This document shows, one piece after another, positions 8,656 through 17,367 of a stretch of DNA of 64,000 nucleotides (its first letter is position 1; each line of letters begins with the position of its first letter). The notes beneath the pieces were generated by a model that saw only the letters and a program-made list of their open reading frames with translations, searched no databases and had not been told where the DNA came from. The position numbers were made by a program, and so were the translations under genes. The DNA comes from Paucidesulfovibrio longus DSM 6739 (GTDB lineage: Bacteria; Desulfobacterota; Desulfovibrionia; Desulfovibrionales; Desulfovibrionaceae), in assembly GCF_000420485.1 (NCBI RefSeq), contig NZ_ATVA01000018.1:62001-126000 (forward strand), given 5' to 3'.

Positions 8656-8916
8656 ATATCACCGATATTCATTCTGTAGCTGCAAGTTCGGAAGAAACAA
8701 GTTCTATGTACCCTTTGAATGAATTAGCGGTATCGAATGTCTGCTTCCGAATCAAGGTTTGAATGAGCGCGCTTGCTCAACCCTACTTCTTCCGCAGCTC
8801 ACCGGACCATATCGACCGTTCACCCCTCCTGCGCTGGACGAGGCCGCCGGGCCGGTGCTATCGAAAAAGCGAAGCCGGTCGCGCCGGTTAGGGGCGCGCC
8901 AGTACAGGAGTGCCCC

Positions 8917-10614
8917 ATGTATCTCGGAATCGACGTGGGCGGGACGCACACGGACGCAGTGGCCCTGGATCTATCCGGGCCGGGCGTGGAGGTGGTCGCC
9001 GCTTGCAAGGTCAAGACGCGCCATGACGATCTGCTCGGCTCGGTGAACGAGGCGCTGGAGCGCATCCTCCGGGGCGTCGACCGCAAGCTGGTCCGGCGGC
9101 TGAACCTTTCCACCACCCTTTCCACCAACGCCATCGTGGAAGGCCGCGCCGAGGACGTGGGCGTGCTCGTGGTGCCCGGACCGGGCATGGACCCCAGCGA
9201 ATACATGCTCTGCAAGGATTTTCACGTGCTGGACGGGGCCATGGACCACCGGGGCAACGAAACCGCCCGGCTGGACAAGGCCCAATGCAGCGCGGCCCTG
9301 GAAGCCTGCCGCCGGGACGGGGTGCGCGCCTTCGCCCTTGTCGGCAAGTTTTCCGTGCGCAATCCCCTGCACGAGAACACCCTGCGCCACTGGCTCTGCC
9401 ACACCAAGGACGAGAAGGGCTGCGAGCGCGCCGACTTCGTCACCCTGGGACACCACCTCGGCGGGCGGCTGAACTATCCGCGCCGGGTGGCCAGCGCCTA
9501 CTTCAACTGCGCGGTCTGGCGGCTCTACAACCAGTTCGCGGACGCGGTGGAGGCCAGCCTCGGCCGCATGGGCCTGGGACATGTGCGGGTCAACGTGCTC
9601 AAGGCCGACGGCGGCACCATGCCCCTGGCCTACTCCCGCAAGATGCCGGTGCAGTCCATCTTTTCCGGCCCGGCCGCCTCGGTCATGGGCATCATCGCCC
9701 TTTGCGAGATCATTCATGATTCCGTCATTCTGGACATCGGCGGCACCACCACGGACATCGCCGTGTTCGCGGACGGCGCGCCGCTCCTGGAGCGGGCGGG
9801 CATCGAGATCGGCTCCCATCCGACCCTGGTGCGCGCGCTCAAGGTCAAGTCCATCGGGGTGGGCGGCGATTCGGCCCTGTCCATGATCGGCGACCTGGTC
9901 CGGGTGGGGCCGCGCCGCCTGGGACCGAGCATGGCCGAGGGCGGCAGGCACCCGACCCTGACCGACGCCCTGAACTGCCGGGGGCTCTGCGAGGTGGGCG
10001 ACCTGGAAGCATCGCGCCGGGGCGTGGCCGCCTATGCGGAGTCCCATACCATCAGCCCGGAAAAGCTCGCGGCCCAGGCTGTGGAAGCCGCGGCCCGGAC
10101 CATCCACGAGGAGACGCGCTCCCTGGTGGCCGAGATCAACGACCGGCCCGTGTACACCATCCACGAGCTCATCGAGGGCAAGCGCATCGTGCCGCGCAAG
10201 CTCTACCTCATGGGCGGCCCGGCCAAGGCCATGCGCATGCCGCTCTTCGGCTGCTTCCAGCTGGCCAGCGAGGCGCCGGAGCATTTCGCCGTGGCCAACG
10301 CCATCGGCGCGGCCCTGACCCGGACCACCACGGACGTGGAGCTTTTCGCCGACACGCAAAAGCACGTCATGTTTTTGCCGGGACTGGGGCACCACGAAAA
10401 CATCCCCGCGAGCTACAACCTCGAAAACGCCAAGCGGGACGCCATGAACCATCTCCTGGCGCACCTCGCGGACCTCAAGCTGGCCTCGGACGCGGAGCGC
10501 GCCGAGATCACCCATGCGTCCAGCTTCAACATGGTCGAGGGCATGAACACCGTGGGCCGCAACATCCGGGTCAAATGCCAGATCAAGCCGGGCGTGGAGC
10601 GCACGCTCCGATGA
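8917..10614 (+). CDS. Hydantoinase A/oxoprolinase family protein
   Basis: 565 residues from the ATG at 8917, preceded by AGGAG; the upstream extension of the frame is not supported. Two phosphate-binding loops of the ASKHA fold are visible: GIDVGGTHTD (4-13) and DIGGTTTD (from about 273). The family contains ATP-dependent ring-opening amidohydrolases such as N-methylhydantoinase and 5-oxoprolinase subunits. The usual B subunit is absent here. Instead an HDAC-fold enzyme follows after 19 nt, suggesting a two-step pathway on an amide or acyl-amide substrate that I cannot name. Confidence 0.88.
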   Translation: MYLGIDVGGTHTDAVALDLSGPGVEVVAACKVKTRHDDLLGSVNEALERILRGVDRKLVRRLNLSTTLSTNAIVEGRAEDVGVLVVPGPGMDPSEYMLCKDFHVLDGAMDHRGNETARLDKAQCSAALEACRRDGVRAFALVGKFSVRNPLHENTLRHWLCHTKDEKGCERADFVTLGHHLGGRLNYPRRVASAYFNCAVWRLYNQFADAVEASLGRMGLGHVRVNVLKADGGTMPLAYSRKMPVQSIFSGPAASVMGIIALCEIIHDSVILDIGGTTTDIAVFADGAPLLERAGIEIGSHPTLVRALKVKSIGVGGDSALSMIGDLVRVGPRRLGPSMAEGGRHPTLTDALNCRGLCEVGDLEASRRGVAAYAESHTISPEKLAAQAVEAAARTIHEETRSLVAEINDRPVYTIHELIEGKRIVPRKLYLMGGPAKAMRMPLFGCFQLASEAPEHFAVANAIGAALTRTTTDVELFADTQKHVMFLPGLGHHENIPASYNLENAKRDAMNHLLAHLADLKLASDAERAEITHASSFNMVEGMNTVGRNIRVKCQIKPGVERTLR

Positions 10615-10633
10615 AGAAAAAGGACCACTAGCC

Positions 10634-11959
10634 ATGCGCAAGGCGGAACGATCCCTCGGCGTGGTGCTCTTCCCCGCGTTCGACTGGGCCATCTCCCCGA
10701 CCCACCCGGAACGGGAGGAGCGGCTGCTCTACACCCAGGACCAGCTCCACGAGGAAGGCCTCTTCGACGTGGAGGGAGTGCGCGAATACAAGCCGGACGT
10801 GGCCACGCGCGAAGACGTGGAACGCACGCATTTCTGTTTCCCGGACGTGGACGCCGTGACCACGCGCTCGCATCTCGTGTCCGCGGGCGGGGCCATCCGC
10901 GCGGCCCGGCTGGTCATGGACAAGGAAGCCGAGCGCGCCTTCGCCCTGGTCCGGCCGCCCGGCCACCACGCCATGAAGTGCGTGCGCGGCGCGCGCGGCT
11001 TCTGCAACGTGAACATCGAGGCCATCATGGTCGAGTGGCTGCGCGAGCATTACGGCGTGCGGCGCGTGGCCATCGTGGACACGGACTGCCACCACGGGGA
11101 CGGCACCCAGGACATCTACTGGCACGACCCGGACGTGCTCTTCATCTCCCTGCACCAGGACGGCCGGACCATCTTTCCGGGCACGGGCTTTCCCATCGAG
11201 TCCGGCGGGCCCACGGCCAGGGGCCGGACCATCAACATCCCCCTGCCGCCGGGCACGGGCGACCAGGGCGTGCTCACGGTCATGCGCGAGCTGGTCCTGC
11301 CGCTGCTGGCCGAGTTCCAGCCGGAACTGGTCATCAACTCCGCCGGGCAGGACAACCACTACACCGATCCCATCACGGACATGAAGGTTTCGGCCCAGGG
11401 CTACGCCGAGCTGAACGCCCTGCTCAACCCGGACATCGCCGTGCTTGAGGGCGGTTACGCCATCCAGGGCGCGCTGCCCTACGTCAACCTCGGCATCTGC
11501 CTGGCCATGGCCGGCATGGACTACAGCGCCCTGCGCGAGCCGGACTACCACGCGGAAGCCCTGCGCCAGGACGAGCGCATCACGGCCTACGTGGAGGAGC
11601 TTTGCCGCCAGATGCCCCGCGTGTATCACGACCCGCCCGCCGCGCCGGAAAATCCCCGGAACGGCATGCGCGAAGGGGATTGGTGGATGCGCAACAAATC
11701 CATCTTCTACGATACCGGGGGGTTCCAGGAGACGCAAAAGGAAGGGCTGCACCTTTGCGGCAATTGCCGGGGGCTGCTCAAGATCGAGTCCCAGGTGGAC
11801 TCGCTGCGCTGCCTGGGCGTGGAGATTCCGCACGGAGCCTGCACGGCCTGCCAGAACCTCGGCCATTCCATTGTCGAGGAATCCCAGCTCAAGAGCGCCT
11901 TCCGCTACGTGCAGCTCATCGACCGCGTGAACAAGGAATATTCTCGTTACGGCTTCTAG
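10634..11959 (+). CDS. HDAC-family deacetylase with C-terminal zinc-ribbon-like extension
   Basis: 441 residues. The arginase/deacetylase fold is shown by the catalytic pair His111-His112 (PPGHHAM), zinc ligands Asp151 and His153 (DTDCHHGDG) and Asp240 (AGQDNHYTDP). Bacterial members deacetylate polyamines, small amides or proteins. After about residue 330 there is an added segment with CGNC and CTAC pairs about 30 residues apart, which looks like a zinc ribbon and is not part of the catalytic core. The gene is 19 nt after the hydantoinase-like gene. Substrate unknown. Confidence 0.88.
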   Translation: MRKAERSLGVVLFPAFDWAISPTHPEREERLLYTQDQLHEEGLFDVEGVREYKPDVATREDVERTHFCFPDVDAVTTRSHLVSAGGAIRAARLVMDKEAERAFALVRPPGHHAMKCVRGARGFCNVNIEAIMVEWLREHYGVRRVAIVDTDCHHGDGTQDIYWHDPDVLFISLHQDGRTIFPGTGFPIESGGPTARGRTINIPLPPGTGDQGVLTVMRELVLPLLAEFQPELVINSAGQDNHYTDPITDMKVSAQGYAELNALLNPDIAVLEGGYAIQGALPYVNLGICLAMAGMDYSALREPDYHAEALRQDERITAYVEELCRQMPRVYHDPPAAPENPRNGMREGDWWMRNKSIFYDTGGFQETQKEGLHLCGNCRGLLKIESQVDSLRCLGVEIPHGACTACQNLGHSIVEESQLKSAFRYVQLIDRVNKEYSRYGF

Positions 11960-12114
11960 CCGTGGTTGACAAATATGGAGCGATTACGTTCTTGTAGGCG
12001 GCAGGTACCGTTGCGGACACCGGCCCGTCGCACATGCTTCGGCCGCGAACGGAACTGCGGCGCGTGTCGCCCCGACGCGGCGCAGCAACAGGACCGAATC
12101 CGGGAGATGCCCGT

Positions 12115-12606
12115 ATGGACGCATTCCGGCTTTACCTCGGCCACCATTACAGCGCCACGGCCCGGCTGATCGAGTCGGCCCGCAAGGCGCTGCCGTTGCT
12201 GCATCGGCCCATCGACTGCGCCCACGGCAGCCTGTTCGGCCTGCTGGCCCACATCGTGGGCGCGGACAAGCTCTGGAGCCTGCGCTGCCGCGAGGGCGTC
12301 TCCCTCGACCATCTGCCCGGAGAGGCCGACTTCGACGATCTGGACGCGCTGCACGCCGCGCTCAAGGAGCAGGAACAGGCCATGACCGCGTTCCTGCTCG
12401 TCATCTCCCGCGCGGACCTCGCCCGCACCATCACCTACCGCAGCACCGAAGGCAAAAAGCACGCCGACCCCCTGGACGGGCTGCTCCTGCACATGGCCGA
12501 CCACGGCACGCGCCACAGGGCGGAATTCGTCGCCTTCATGCGCCTGCTCGGCCACCCCCTGCCGGACGACGACTTCATAACGTATCTTCGCGAGCAGCGG
12601 ATCTGA
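12115..12606 (+). CDS. DinB-like putative metal-dependent enzyme
   Basis: 163 residues from the ATG at 12115. The pattern of a four-helix bundle with widely spaced His (HGSLFGLLAHIVGADKLW near 40-58 and HMADHGTRHRAEF near 128-140) matches the DinB/DUF664 superfamily, in which three His bind a metal. Some relatives are thiol-dependent transferases, but most have no known role. It lies 155 nt after the deacetylase gene, probably with its own promoter, and ends at a bidirectional terminator shared with htpG. Confidence 0.75.
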   Translation: MDAFRLYLGHHYSATARLIESARKALPLLHRPIDCAHGSLFGLLAHIVGADKLWSLRCREGVSLDHLPGEADFDDLDALHAALKEQEQAMTAFLLVISRADLARTITYRSTEGKKHADPLDGLLLHMADHGTRHRAEFVAFMRLLGHPLPDDDFITYLREQRI

Positions 12607-12651
12607 TCGCCACTGCCTGTTCGAGGATATTGAAGAAGGCCGGAGGCATGC

Positions 12652-12685
12652 AAAAGGCCTGTCCGCATTGCGCGGGCAGGCCTTT
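12652..12685. terminator. Bidirectional terminator between the DinB-like gene and htpG
   Basis: A 14-bp stem with one wobble pair (AAAGGCCTGTCCGC with GCGGGCAGGCCTTT) has A and T runs at its two ends and separates two convergent genes. Confidence 0.85.
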
Positions 12686-12745
12686 GTGATTCTCTTGCGC
12701 GCCGGTTCATCCGGCGCAGGGGGCGCGGCGATGGCCGCTCTGCGA

Positions 12746-14665
12746 TCAGTCCTCGACCTTGCCCTTGCTCTGCTCGTACCAGCCGCTGGCGTCGGTGAGC
12801 AGGGTCTGGATGCGGCCCACCAGGGCGTGCGGGTCGCTGAGGTAGCCCTCGAGCAGCAGGGCGGACTCGTAGAGCTGCTCGGCGGCCTGGGCGATGAAGG
12901 GATCCTTGCGGTCCTTCTTGTAGATCTCGATGAGGTTGCGCACGAGCGCGTGGTCCGGGTTCACTTCCAGGGCCTTTTTGGGGATGGAGGTGTCCTTGGT
13001 CATCACGCGCATGATCTTGTCCATGGAGCTGGTCACGTGGCCGTCCGGATTCACGAGGCAGACCGGGCTGTCCGAGAGGCGCTTGGAGGCGCGCACGTCC
13101 GTGACGCGGTCGCCCAGGGCGTCCTTGATGCGGCCCAGCACGCCGGGCAGGGCGGCCTCCTGGTCGGCGGTGAGGCGCTCGGCCTTGCTTTCGGCTTCGG
13201 CGTCCTCGAACTTGTCGAGCTGGGCCGAGTCCGCGTGCTCGGCGGAAACCAGCTTGAACTCCTTGTACTCCCGCACGGCGTCCATGATGAATTCGTCGAT
13301 GGGCTCGTATAGGTAGAGCACCTCAACGCCCTTTTTGCGGAAGATTTCCGCGTGGGGCGAGAGCTTGCAGGCCTCGCGGCTGGGGCCGTAGAGGTAGTAG
13401 ATTTCCTTCTGGCCTTCCTTGGCCCGCTCGATGTAGCCGTCCAGCCCGGTCAGCTCCAGGTGGTCCTCATGCACGGAGGAGTTGAAGCGCACGAGTCCGG
13501 CGAAGCGGTCGCGGTTGCCGAAGTCCTGATACCCGCCCTTGAAGATTTCGCTGTGCGCGTCCCAGAAGAGGAAGTATTTCTCCTCGTTTTCCTTGGCCAG
13601 CTTTTCCAGCTCGCCGAGAACGTGCTTGGTCAGGGTCGAGCGGATCTTGCCGAGGAGCAGGTTGTCCTGGAGCGTCTCGCGGGAGATGTTCAGGGGCAGG
13701 TCTTCGGTGTCCACGACGCCCTTGACGAAGCTGAGGTATTCCGGGAGCAGCTCCTTGTTCTGGCGCTGGATGAGCACGCGGCGCACGTAGAGGTCCAGGC
13801 CCCAGTTGTCGCGCTCCAGGGGCAGGAAGCCGTTGCCCGTGGCCGGGATGAAGACCAGGGCGTTGAACTGCACGGGCGCGTCCACGGACTGGTGGACCAC
13901 GCTGAGCGGCTCGGCCTGGTCGTAGGTCAGGAAGGTGTAGAATTCGTTGTATTGTTCCGGCTTGATCTGGAACTTGGGTTCGCGCCAGAGCGCGGACACG
14001 GTGTTGACCCGGTCCTCGTCCACGAAGATGGGGTAGCGCACGAAGTTGGAGTGGGTCTTGATGATGCGCTTGAGCGTGGCCGGGTCCGTGAACTGGTCGG
14101 CCAGGTCGGGCTTGAGCCGGATTTCGATGCGGGTTCCGCGCGCGGGCGCGTCGTCCCCGGCCTCCTCGATCTCGTAGGAGCCTTTGCCGTCCGAGGTCCA
14201 GACCAGGGCCGGGCCGCCGGTGTGAGAGCGGGTGGTCAGCCGGACCTCGTCCGCGACCATGTAGACGGAGTAGAAGCCCACGCCGAAGCGGCCGATGAGG
14301 TCGGCCACGGCGTTTTCGCTCTTGTCCTTGGCCTCGGCCAGCTCCCGCATGAAGGTGGCCGAGCCGGAATGGGCGATGGTGCCGATGTTGGCGATGATCT
14401 CGTCGCGGGTCATGCCCACGCCCGTGTCTTCGATGGTCAGGGTCTTGGCGTCCTTGTCCGGACGGATGCGGATTTCAAGATCGGGGCCTTCTTCCGAGGC
14501 TTCGGCGGAGTGGCCCGTGGAGTGGCGGTATTTGTCCAGGGCGTCGGACGCGTTAGAAACCAGTTCGCGCAGGAAGATTTCCTTGTTGGTGTAGAGCGAG
14601 TGGACGAGGATGTCCAAAAGCTGTCGTATTTCGGCTTTGAACTCGAAAGTGTCCTTGGATGCCAT
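12746..14665 (-). CDS. htpG: Chaperone protein HtpG (Hsp90)
   Basis: 639 residues, full family length. The N-terminal GHKL ATPase motifs are clear: NASDALDKYR, DTGVGMTRDEI and FGVGFYSVYM. The middle domain contains the catalytic-loop region around SRETLQDN. The C-terminal dimerisation domain ends with a short acidic tail. It is a cytosolic ATP-dependent chaperone. The ATG at 14665 has AAGGAGGC upstream. The MerR-type regulator upstream is in the same orientation, 112 nt away. Confidence 0.97.
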   Translation of the reverse strand: MASKDTFEFKAEIRQLLDILVHSLYTNKEIFLRELVSNASDALDKYRHSTGHSAEASEEGPDLEIRIRPDKDAKTLTIEDTGVGMTRDEIIANIGTIAHSGSATFMRELAEAKDKSENAVADLIGRFGVGFYSVYMVADEVRLTTRSHTGGPALVWTSDGKGSYEIEEAGDDAPARGTRIEIRLKPDLADQFTDPATLKRIIKTHSNFVRYPIFVDEDRVNTVSALWREPKFQIKPEQYNEFYTFLTYDQAEPLSVVHQSVDAPVQFNALVFIPATGNGFLPLERDNWGLDLYVRRVLIQRQNKELLPEYLSFVKGVVDTEDLPLNISRETLQDNLLLGKIRSTLTKHVLGELEKLAKENEEKYFLFWDAHSEIFKGGYQDFGNRDRFAGLVRFNSSVHEDHLELTGLDGYIERAKEGQKEIYYLYGPSREACKLSPHAEIFRKKGVEVLYLYEPIDEFIMDAVREYKEFKLVSAEHADSAQLDKFEDAEAESKAERLTADQEAALPGVLGRIKDALGDRVTDVRASKRLSDSPVCLVNPDGHVTSSMDKIMRVMTKDTSIPKKALEVNPDHALVRNLIEIYKKDRKDPFIAQAAEQLYESALLLEGYLSDPHALVGRIQTLLTDASGWYEQSKGKVED

Positions 14666-14777
14666 TGTCGTGCCTCCTTGCTGGTCGGCGCTCCGGCGGG
14701 CCGGGCGCGGGAATGATGTGGTAGGGGCCGAGGCGTCCCGGCGGAAGGGAAGAAAAAGGGGAGCCCGCGGCTGCGGG

Positions 14778-15437
14778 TCAGGTAGTCACTTTCCGTATCT
14801 TGTCAAGAAGATACTTCTCCAGTTCGCGGCGATCCTTGCGCAGCCGGACCATCTCGGCCTCCATGACCTCCAGCTTGGCCCGCAGGACTTCGTTTTCCTG
14901 GCGCAGCTCGCTCAGCTCCTCGTGCTGGCCCTCGACCAGGGCGCAGGTGCGGTCCAGCTCGGTGCGGACCATGAGCATGTCTTCTTCGGTCTGGTTGGGG
15001 TCGTGGCGTCCGTTGCCGGGGTCGTCGTCGCCCTGGGTGCGGGGCAGCGCGCGCAGGGCCTCGCTCAGGGAGCGTCCGATCTCCTGGCCCACGGCCTGGG
15101 CGATCTGCATGACCTGCTCCGGTCCGAGGCCGGGAAGCGCGGGAGCCTGCGCCGCGACGAGGTGTTCCGGGCCGCCGGGATACTCGGCGGCCTGGGGGGT
15201 GATGGCGCAGGTGGCGGCCAGCTGGTCCATGACGTCCTTGGCGGTGTGTCCTTCCTTGAGCATCCGGGCGATGACCGCGAAGACCTCCACGGCTTCCGGC
15301 TTGAAGCGCTTCTGACGGTTCTGGCCCACGCTCGGCAGATACTGGGCGAAACGGTTCTTCCAGTAGTGCACGGTGGATTCGGGCACGTCGAGCTGCCGCG
15401 AAATTTCGGCCACGGAAAGGAGCTTTTTGGTCGTCAC
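14778..15437 (-). CDS. MerR-type regulator with coiled-coil C-terminus
   Basis: 219 residues from a GTG at 15437 that has GGAG five nt upstream. A longer ATG start at 15503 would place the likely -35/-10 pair (TTGTAT and TAGGTA) inside the gene, so I prefer the GTG. The N-terminus holds a MerR-like helix-turn-helix (LSVAEISRQLDVPESTVHYW). A central linker with Pro and Gly follows, and residues about 155-215 form a charged heptad-rich coiled coil. No effector-binding cysteines are seen. Similar proteins occur as DNA-binding factors of unknown signal. Confidence 0.78.
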   Translation of the reverse strand: MTTKKLLSVAEISRQLDVPESTVHYWKNRFAQYLPSVGQNRQKRFKPEAVEVFAVIARMLKEGHTAKDVMDQLAATCAITPQAAEYPGGPEHLVAAQAPALPGLGPEQVMQIAQAVGQEIGRSLSEALRALPRTQGDDDPGNGRHDPNQTEEDMLMVRTELDRTCALVEGQHEELSELRQENEVLRAKLEVMEAEMVRLRKDRRELEKYLLDKIRKVTT

Positions 15438-15601
15438 GCTTTCTCCGCACGGGGTCGTTGGGACACTGCCTTCGTACCTAACCGAATCCGCACGTGGATA
15501 CAAGGGGAGCGGTTTCGTTCATAGCCGGGAGCTATGGAGATTTCAGCAGGGCATCATAACAAGCGATTTGTCGCGCGAAGCCCGCCGGAGTACAAGAAAA
15601 T

Positions 15602-16123
15602 ATGGAAAAAAGCCCTTTCATGGACGTGGTCCTGCATCCCCGGCTGGATGCGGCGCTGCGGCTTTGCCTTGCGGGGGTGTTTCTCTACGCGGCGCTGGGC
15701 AAACTTGCCGATCCGCATGCTTTCGCACAGATCATCGGCGGCTACGGCCTGGCTCCGCGCCCGGCGCTGCTGCCGCTGGCCGTGCTCCTGCCCGCGCTGG
15801 AAATCGCGGCGGCCCTGGGGCTGCTGCTGAACCTGCGCGGCGCCCTTTCGCTCTATGCGGGGCTTTTGCTCCTGTTCATCTTCGTGCTGGGATACGGCAT
15901 CTGGCTCGGGCTGGATGTGGATTGCGGCTGTTACGGTCCCGGCGATCCTGAAGGCGAGGCCTATCACGGCCTTTGGAGCGCCATTGCGCGGGACGCGCTG
16001 CTCCTGGCCGCCTGTGGCTACATTCATGTCCGGAGGAAGGCGACGGGCTCCGGCCCCCGCCCCTGGCCCCTGCGCCGCAGCGAGGGCAAAACGATCATTC
16101 TGGAGGGAGAGAGGAATGCGTAA
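15602..16123 (+). CDS. MauE/DoxX-family membrane protein
   Basis: 173 residues with four hydrophobic helices and the segment DCGCYGPGDPE after helix three, which is characteristic of MauE/DoxX-like proteins. MauE helps supply reducing equivalents or disulfide handling in methylamine dehydrogenase maturation; here no mau genes are present. The paired cysteines in DCGC face the periplasm if the N-terminus is inside. It overlaps the following rhodanese lipoprotein by 8 nt, so the two products probably work together in periplasmic sulfur or thiol chemistry. Confidence 0.82.
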   Translation: MEKSPFMDVVLHPRLDAALRLCLAGVFLYAALGKLADPHAFAQIIGGYGLAPRPALLPLAVLLPALEIAAALGLLLNLRGALSLYAGLLLLFIFVLGYGIWLGLDVDCGCYGPGDPEGEAYHGLWSAIARDALLLAACGYIHVRRKATGSGPRPWPLRRSEGKTIILEGERNA

Positions 16124-16643
16124 GGTATGTTTTGCCGCTGCCGTGTCGGCGGTGCTGCTGCTTGGGCTGGCGCTCGTCGGTTGCGGCGGCGCGGACAAGT
16201 TCAAGCAGGAAGTGGAGAAGGAAGCGGGGGCCATCAAGCTCGTGCACGAAGTGCAGCGCGGCGGCTACGACGTCATCGGCACCGAGGAACTCAAGGCCCT
16301 GATCGACAATAAGCAGGACATGCTCATCGTGGACACCATGCCCTACGAGGACAGCTACAAGAAGGAGCACGTGCCGGGCGCGGTGCAGTTCCTGTTCCCC
16401 ATTCCCGACATGACCGAGTGGAACAGCGAGGAAACCGCCGGAAAGAGCGTCGAGGACTACGAGGCCCTGCTCGGACCGGACAAGGACAAGCTCATCGTGG
16501 TCTACTGCGGTTTCGTGAAGTGCACGCGCAGCCACAACGGCGCGGCCTGGGCCGTGAAGCTCGGTTACAAAAACGTCAAGCGTTACCCCGGCGGCATTTT
16601 TGCCTGGAAGGGCGCGGGGTATACCGCGGAGAGCGCGAAGTAG
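16116..16643 (+). CDS. Rhodanese-like lipoprotein
   Basis: 175 residues from the ATG at 16116. A lipobox (LALVGCGG, Cys near residue 23) marks it as a lipoprotein. The rhodanese domain spans about residues 45-172, with DTMPYEDSYKKEHVPGA and the active loop VYCGFVKCTRSH. The loop has a second Cys five positions after the catalytic one, an arrangement seen in some sulfurtransferases. It lies in one unit with the MauE-like protein. A periplasmic sulfane-sulfur or persulfide carrier role is inferred. Confidence 0.88.
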   Translation: MRKVCFAAAVSAVLLLGLALVGCGGADKFKQEVEKEAGAIKLVHEVQRGGYDVIGTEELKALIDNKQDMLIVDTMPYEDSYKKEHVPGAVQFLFPIPDMTEWNSEETAGKSVEDYEALLGPDKDKLIVVYCGFVKCTRSHNGAAWAVKLGYKNVKRYPGGIFAWKGAGYTAESAK

Positions 16644-16670
16644 CATCCCGAACGCCGTTTTCGTCGAATC

Positions 16671-16703
16671 AAGGCCCGGACATTTCTTGTCCGGGCCTTT
16701 TTC
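16671..16703 (+). terminator. Intrinsic terminator after the rhodanese gene
   Basis: Stem AAGGCCCGGACA with TGTCCGGGCCTT and a 5-nt loop, followed by a T run. Confidence 0.92.
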
Positions 16704-16771
16704 ATGGCCTGCCGCGCCGTCCGCATAATAATTGACGTAAACGTGATTTTAATGAACTAATGAAAAAAATG

Positions 16772-16800
16772 TTGACCGGAATTTTTCAGATAGATAGAAA
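16772..16800 (+). promoter_or_regulatory. Sigma-70-type promoter for asnC-ald
   Basis: TTGACC (16772-16777), a 17-bp spacer and TAGAAA (16795-16800) lie in an AT-rich stretch 45 nt before the AsnC-family gene. Confidence 0.6.
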
Positions 16801-16845
16801 TGAACTCGGCAATTTTCATATAGCAAAGGTCGTCGTGAAGTGAAA

Positions 16846-17367
16846 ATGAAGAAAGCACCGGATCAGCTGGACATGAAGATCGTCTCGGCGCTGTCGGACG
16901 ACGGGCAGATGCCCGCCGGACAGGTGGCCGAGCGACTCGGCGTGACCGCGCCCACAGTGCGTTCCCGCCTGCGCGGGCTGCTTTCGTCGAGCATGCTGCG
17001 CGTGGTCGGCGTGGTGGACCCCTACCGCATGGGCGGCATGACCGTGGCCCTGGTGGGCGTGACGTTGCAGAGCCATTCCCAGCTGGGCGAAAAGCTCGAC
17101 CAGATCGCCGCGCTGGAAGGGGTCAGCTGGACCGCCGTGGTCACGGGCCGCTACGACATCATCGTGGAAGTCATCCTCACCGAGGAGATCGGCGACCTCT
17201 ATCGTTTCCTGGATGAAGACCTCTCCCGCGTGGGAGGCATCGCCTCAAGCGAATCGTTTGTGATCATGAAGGCGCGTCGCAAATGGACCTACCTGCCCAA
17301 GAAATTCCGGCGGCTGTTCGCCGGCGGGATCAGGCCCACGGCCGCACAAGACGAAAGGAGCGCGTAA
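16846..17367 (+). CDS. AsnC/Lrp-family transcriptional regulator
   Basis: 173 residues from the ATG at 16846; a GTG at 16840 in frame is an equal alternative. The N-terminal helix-turn-helix (GQVAERLGVTAPTVRSRLRGL) and the C-terminal RAM ligand domain (VALVGVTLQ to VVTGRYDIIVEV) are typical. It overlaps ald by one base, so it most likely senses an amino acid such as alanine and controls the operon. The C-terminus carries a basic extension (KARRKWTYLPKKFRR) beyond the usual RAM end. Confidence 0.9.
   Translation: MKKAPDQLDMKIVSALSDDGQMPAGQVAERLGVTAPTVRSRLRGLLSSSMLRVVGVVDPYRMGGMTVALVGVTLQSHSQLGEKLDQIAALEGVSWTAVVTGRYDIIVEVILTEEIGDLYRFLDEDLSRVGGIASSESFVIMKARRKWTYLPKKFRRLFAGGIRPTAAQDERSA

Noticed and set aside
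8773-8916. N-terminal extension of the hydantoinase-like protein
   Set aside because: The extension is low in conserved motifs; a ribosome binding site at 8906-8910 supports the start at 8917.
12020-12050. ACATGCTTCGGCCGCGAA-like match also present near 19365
   Set aside because: A match of about 17 of 18 bases between two unrelated upstream regions is expected by chance in a GC-rich window of this size.
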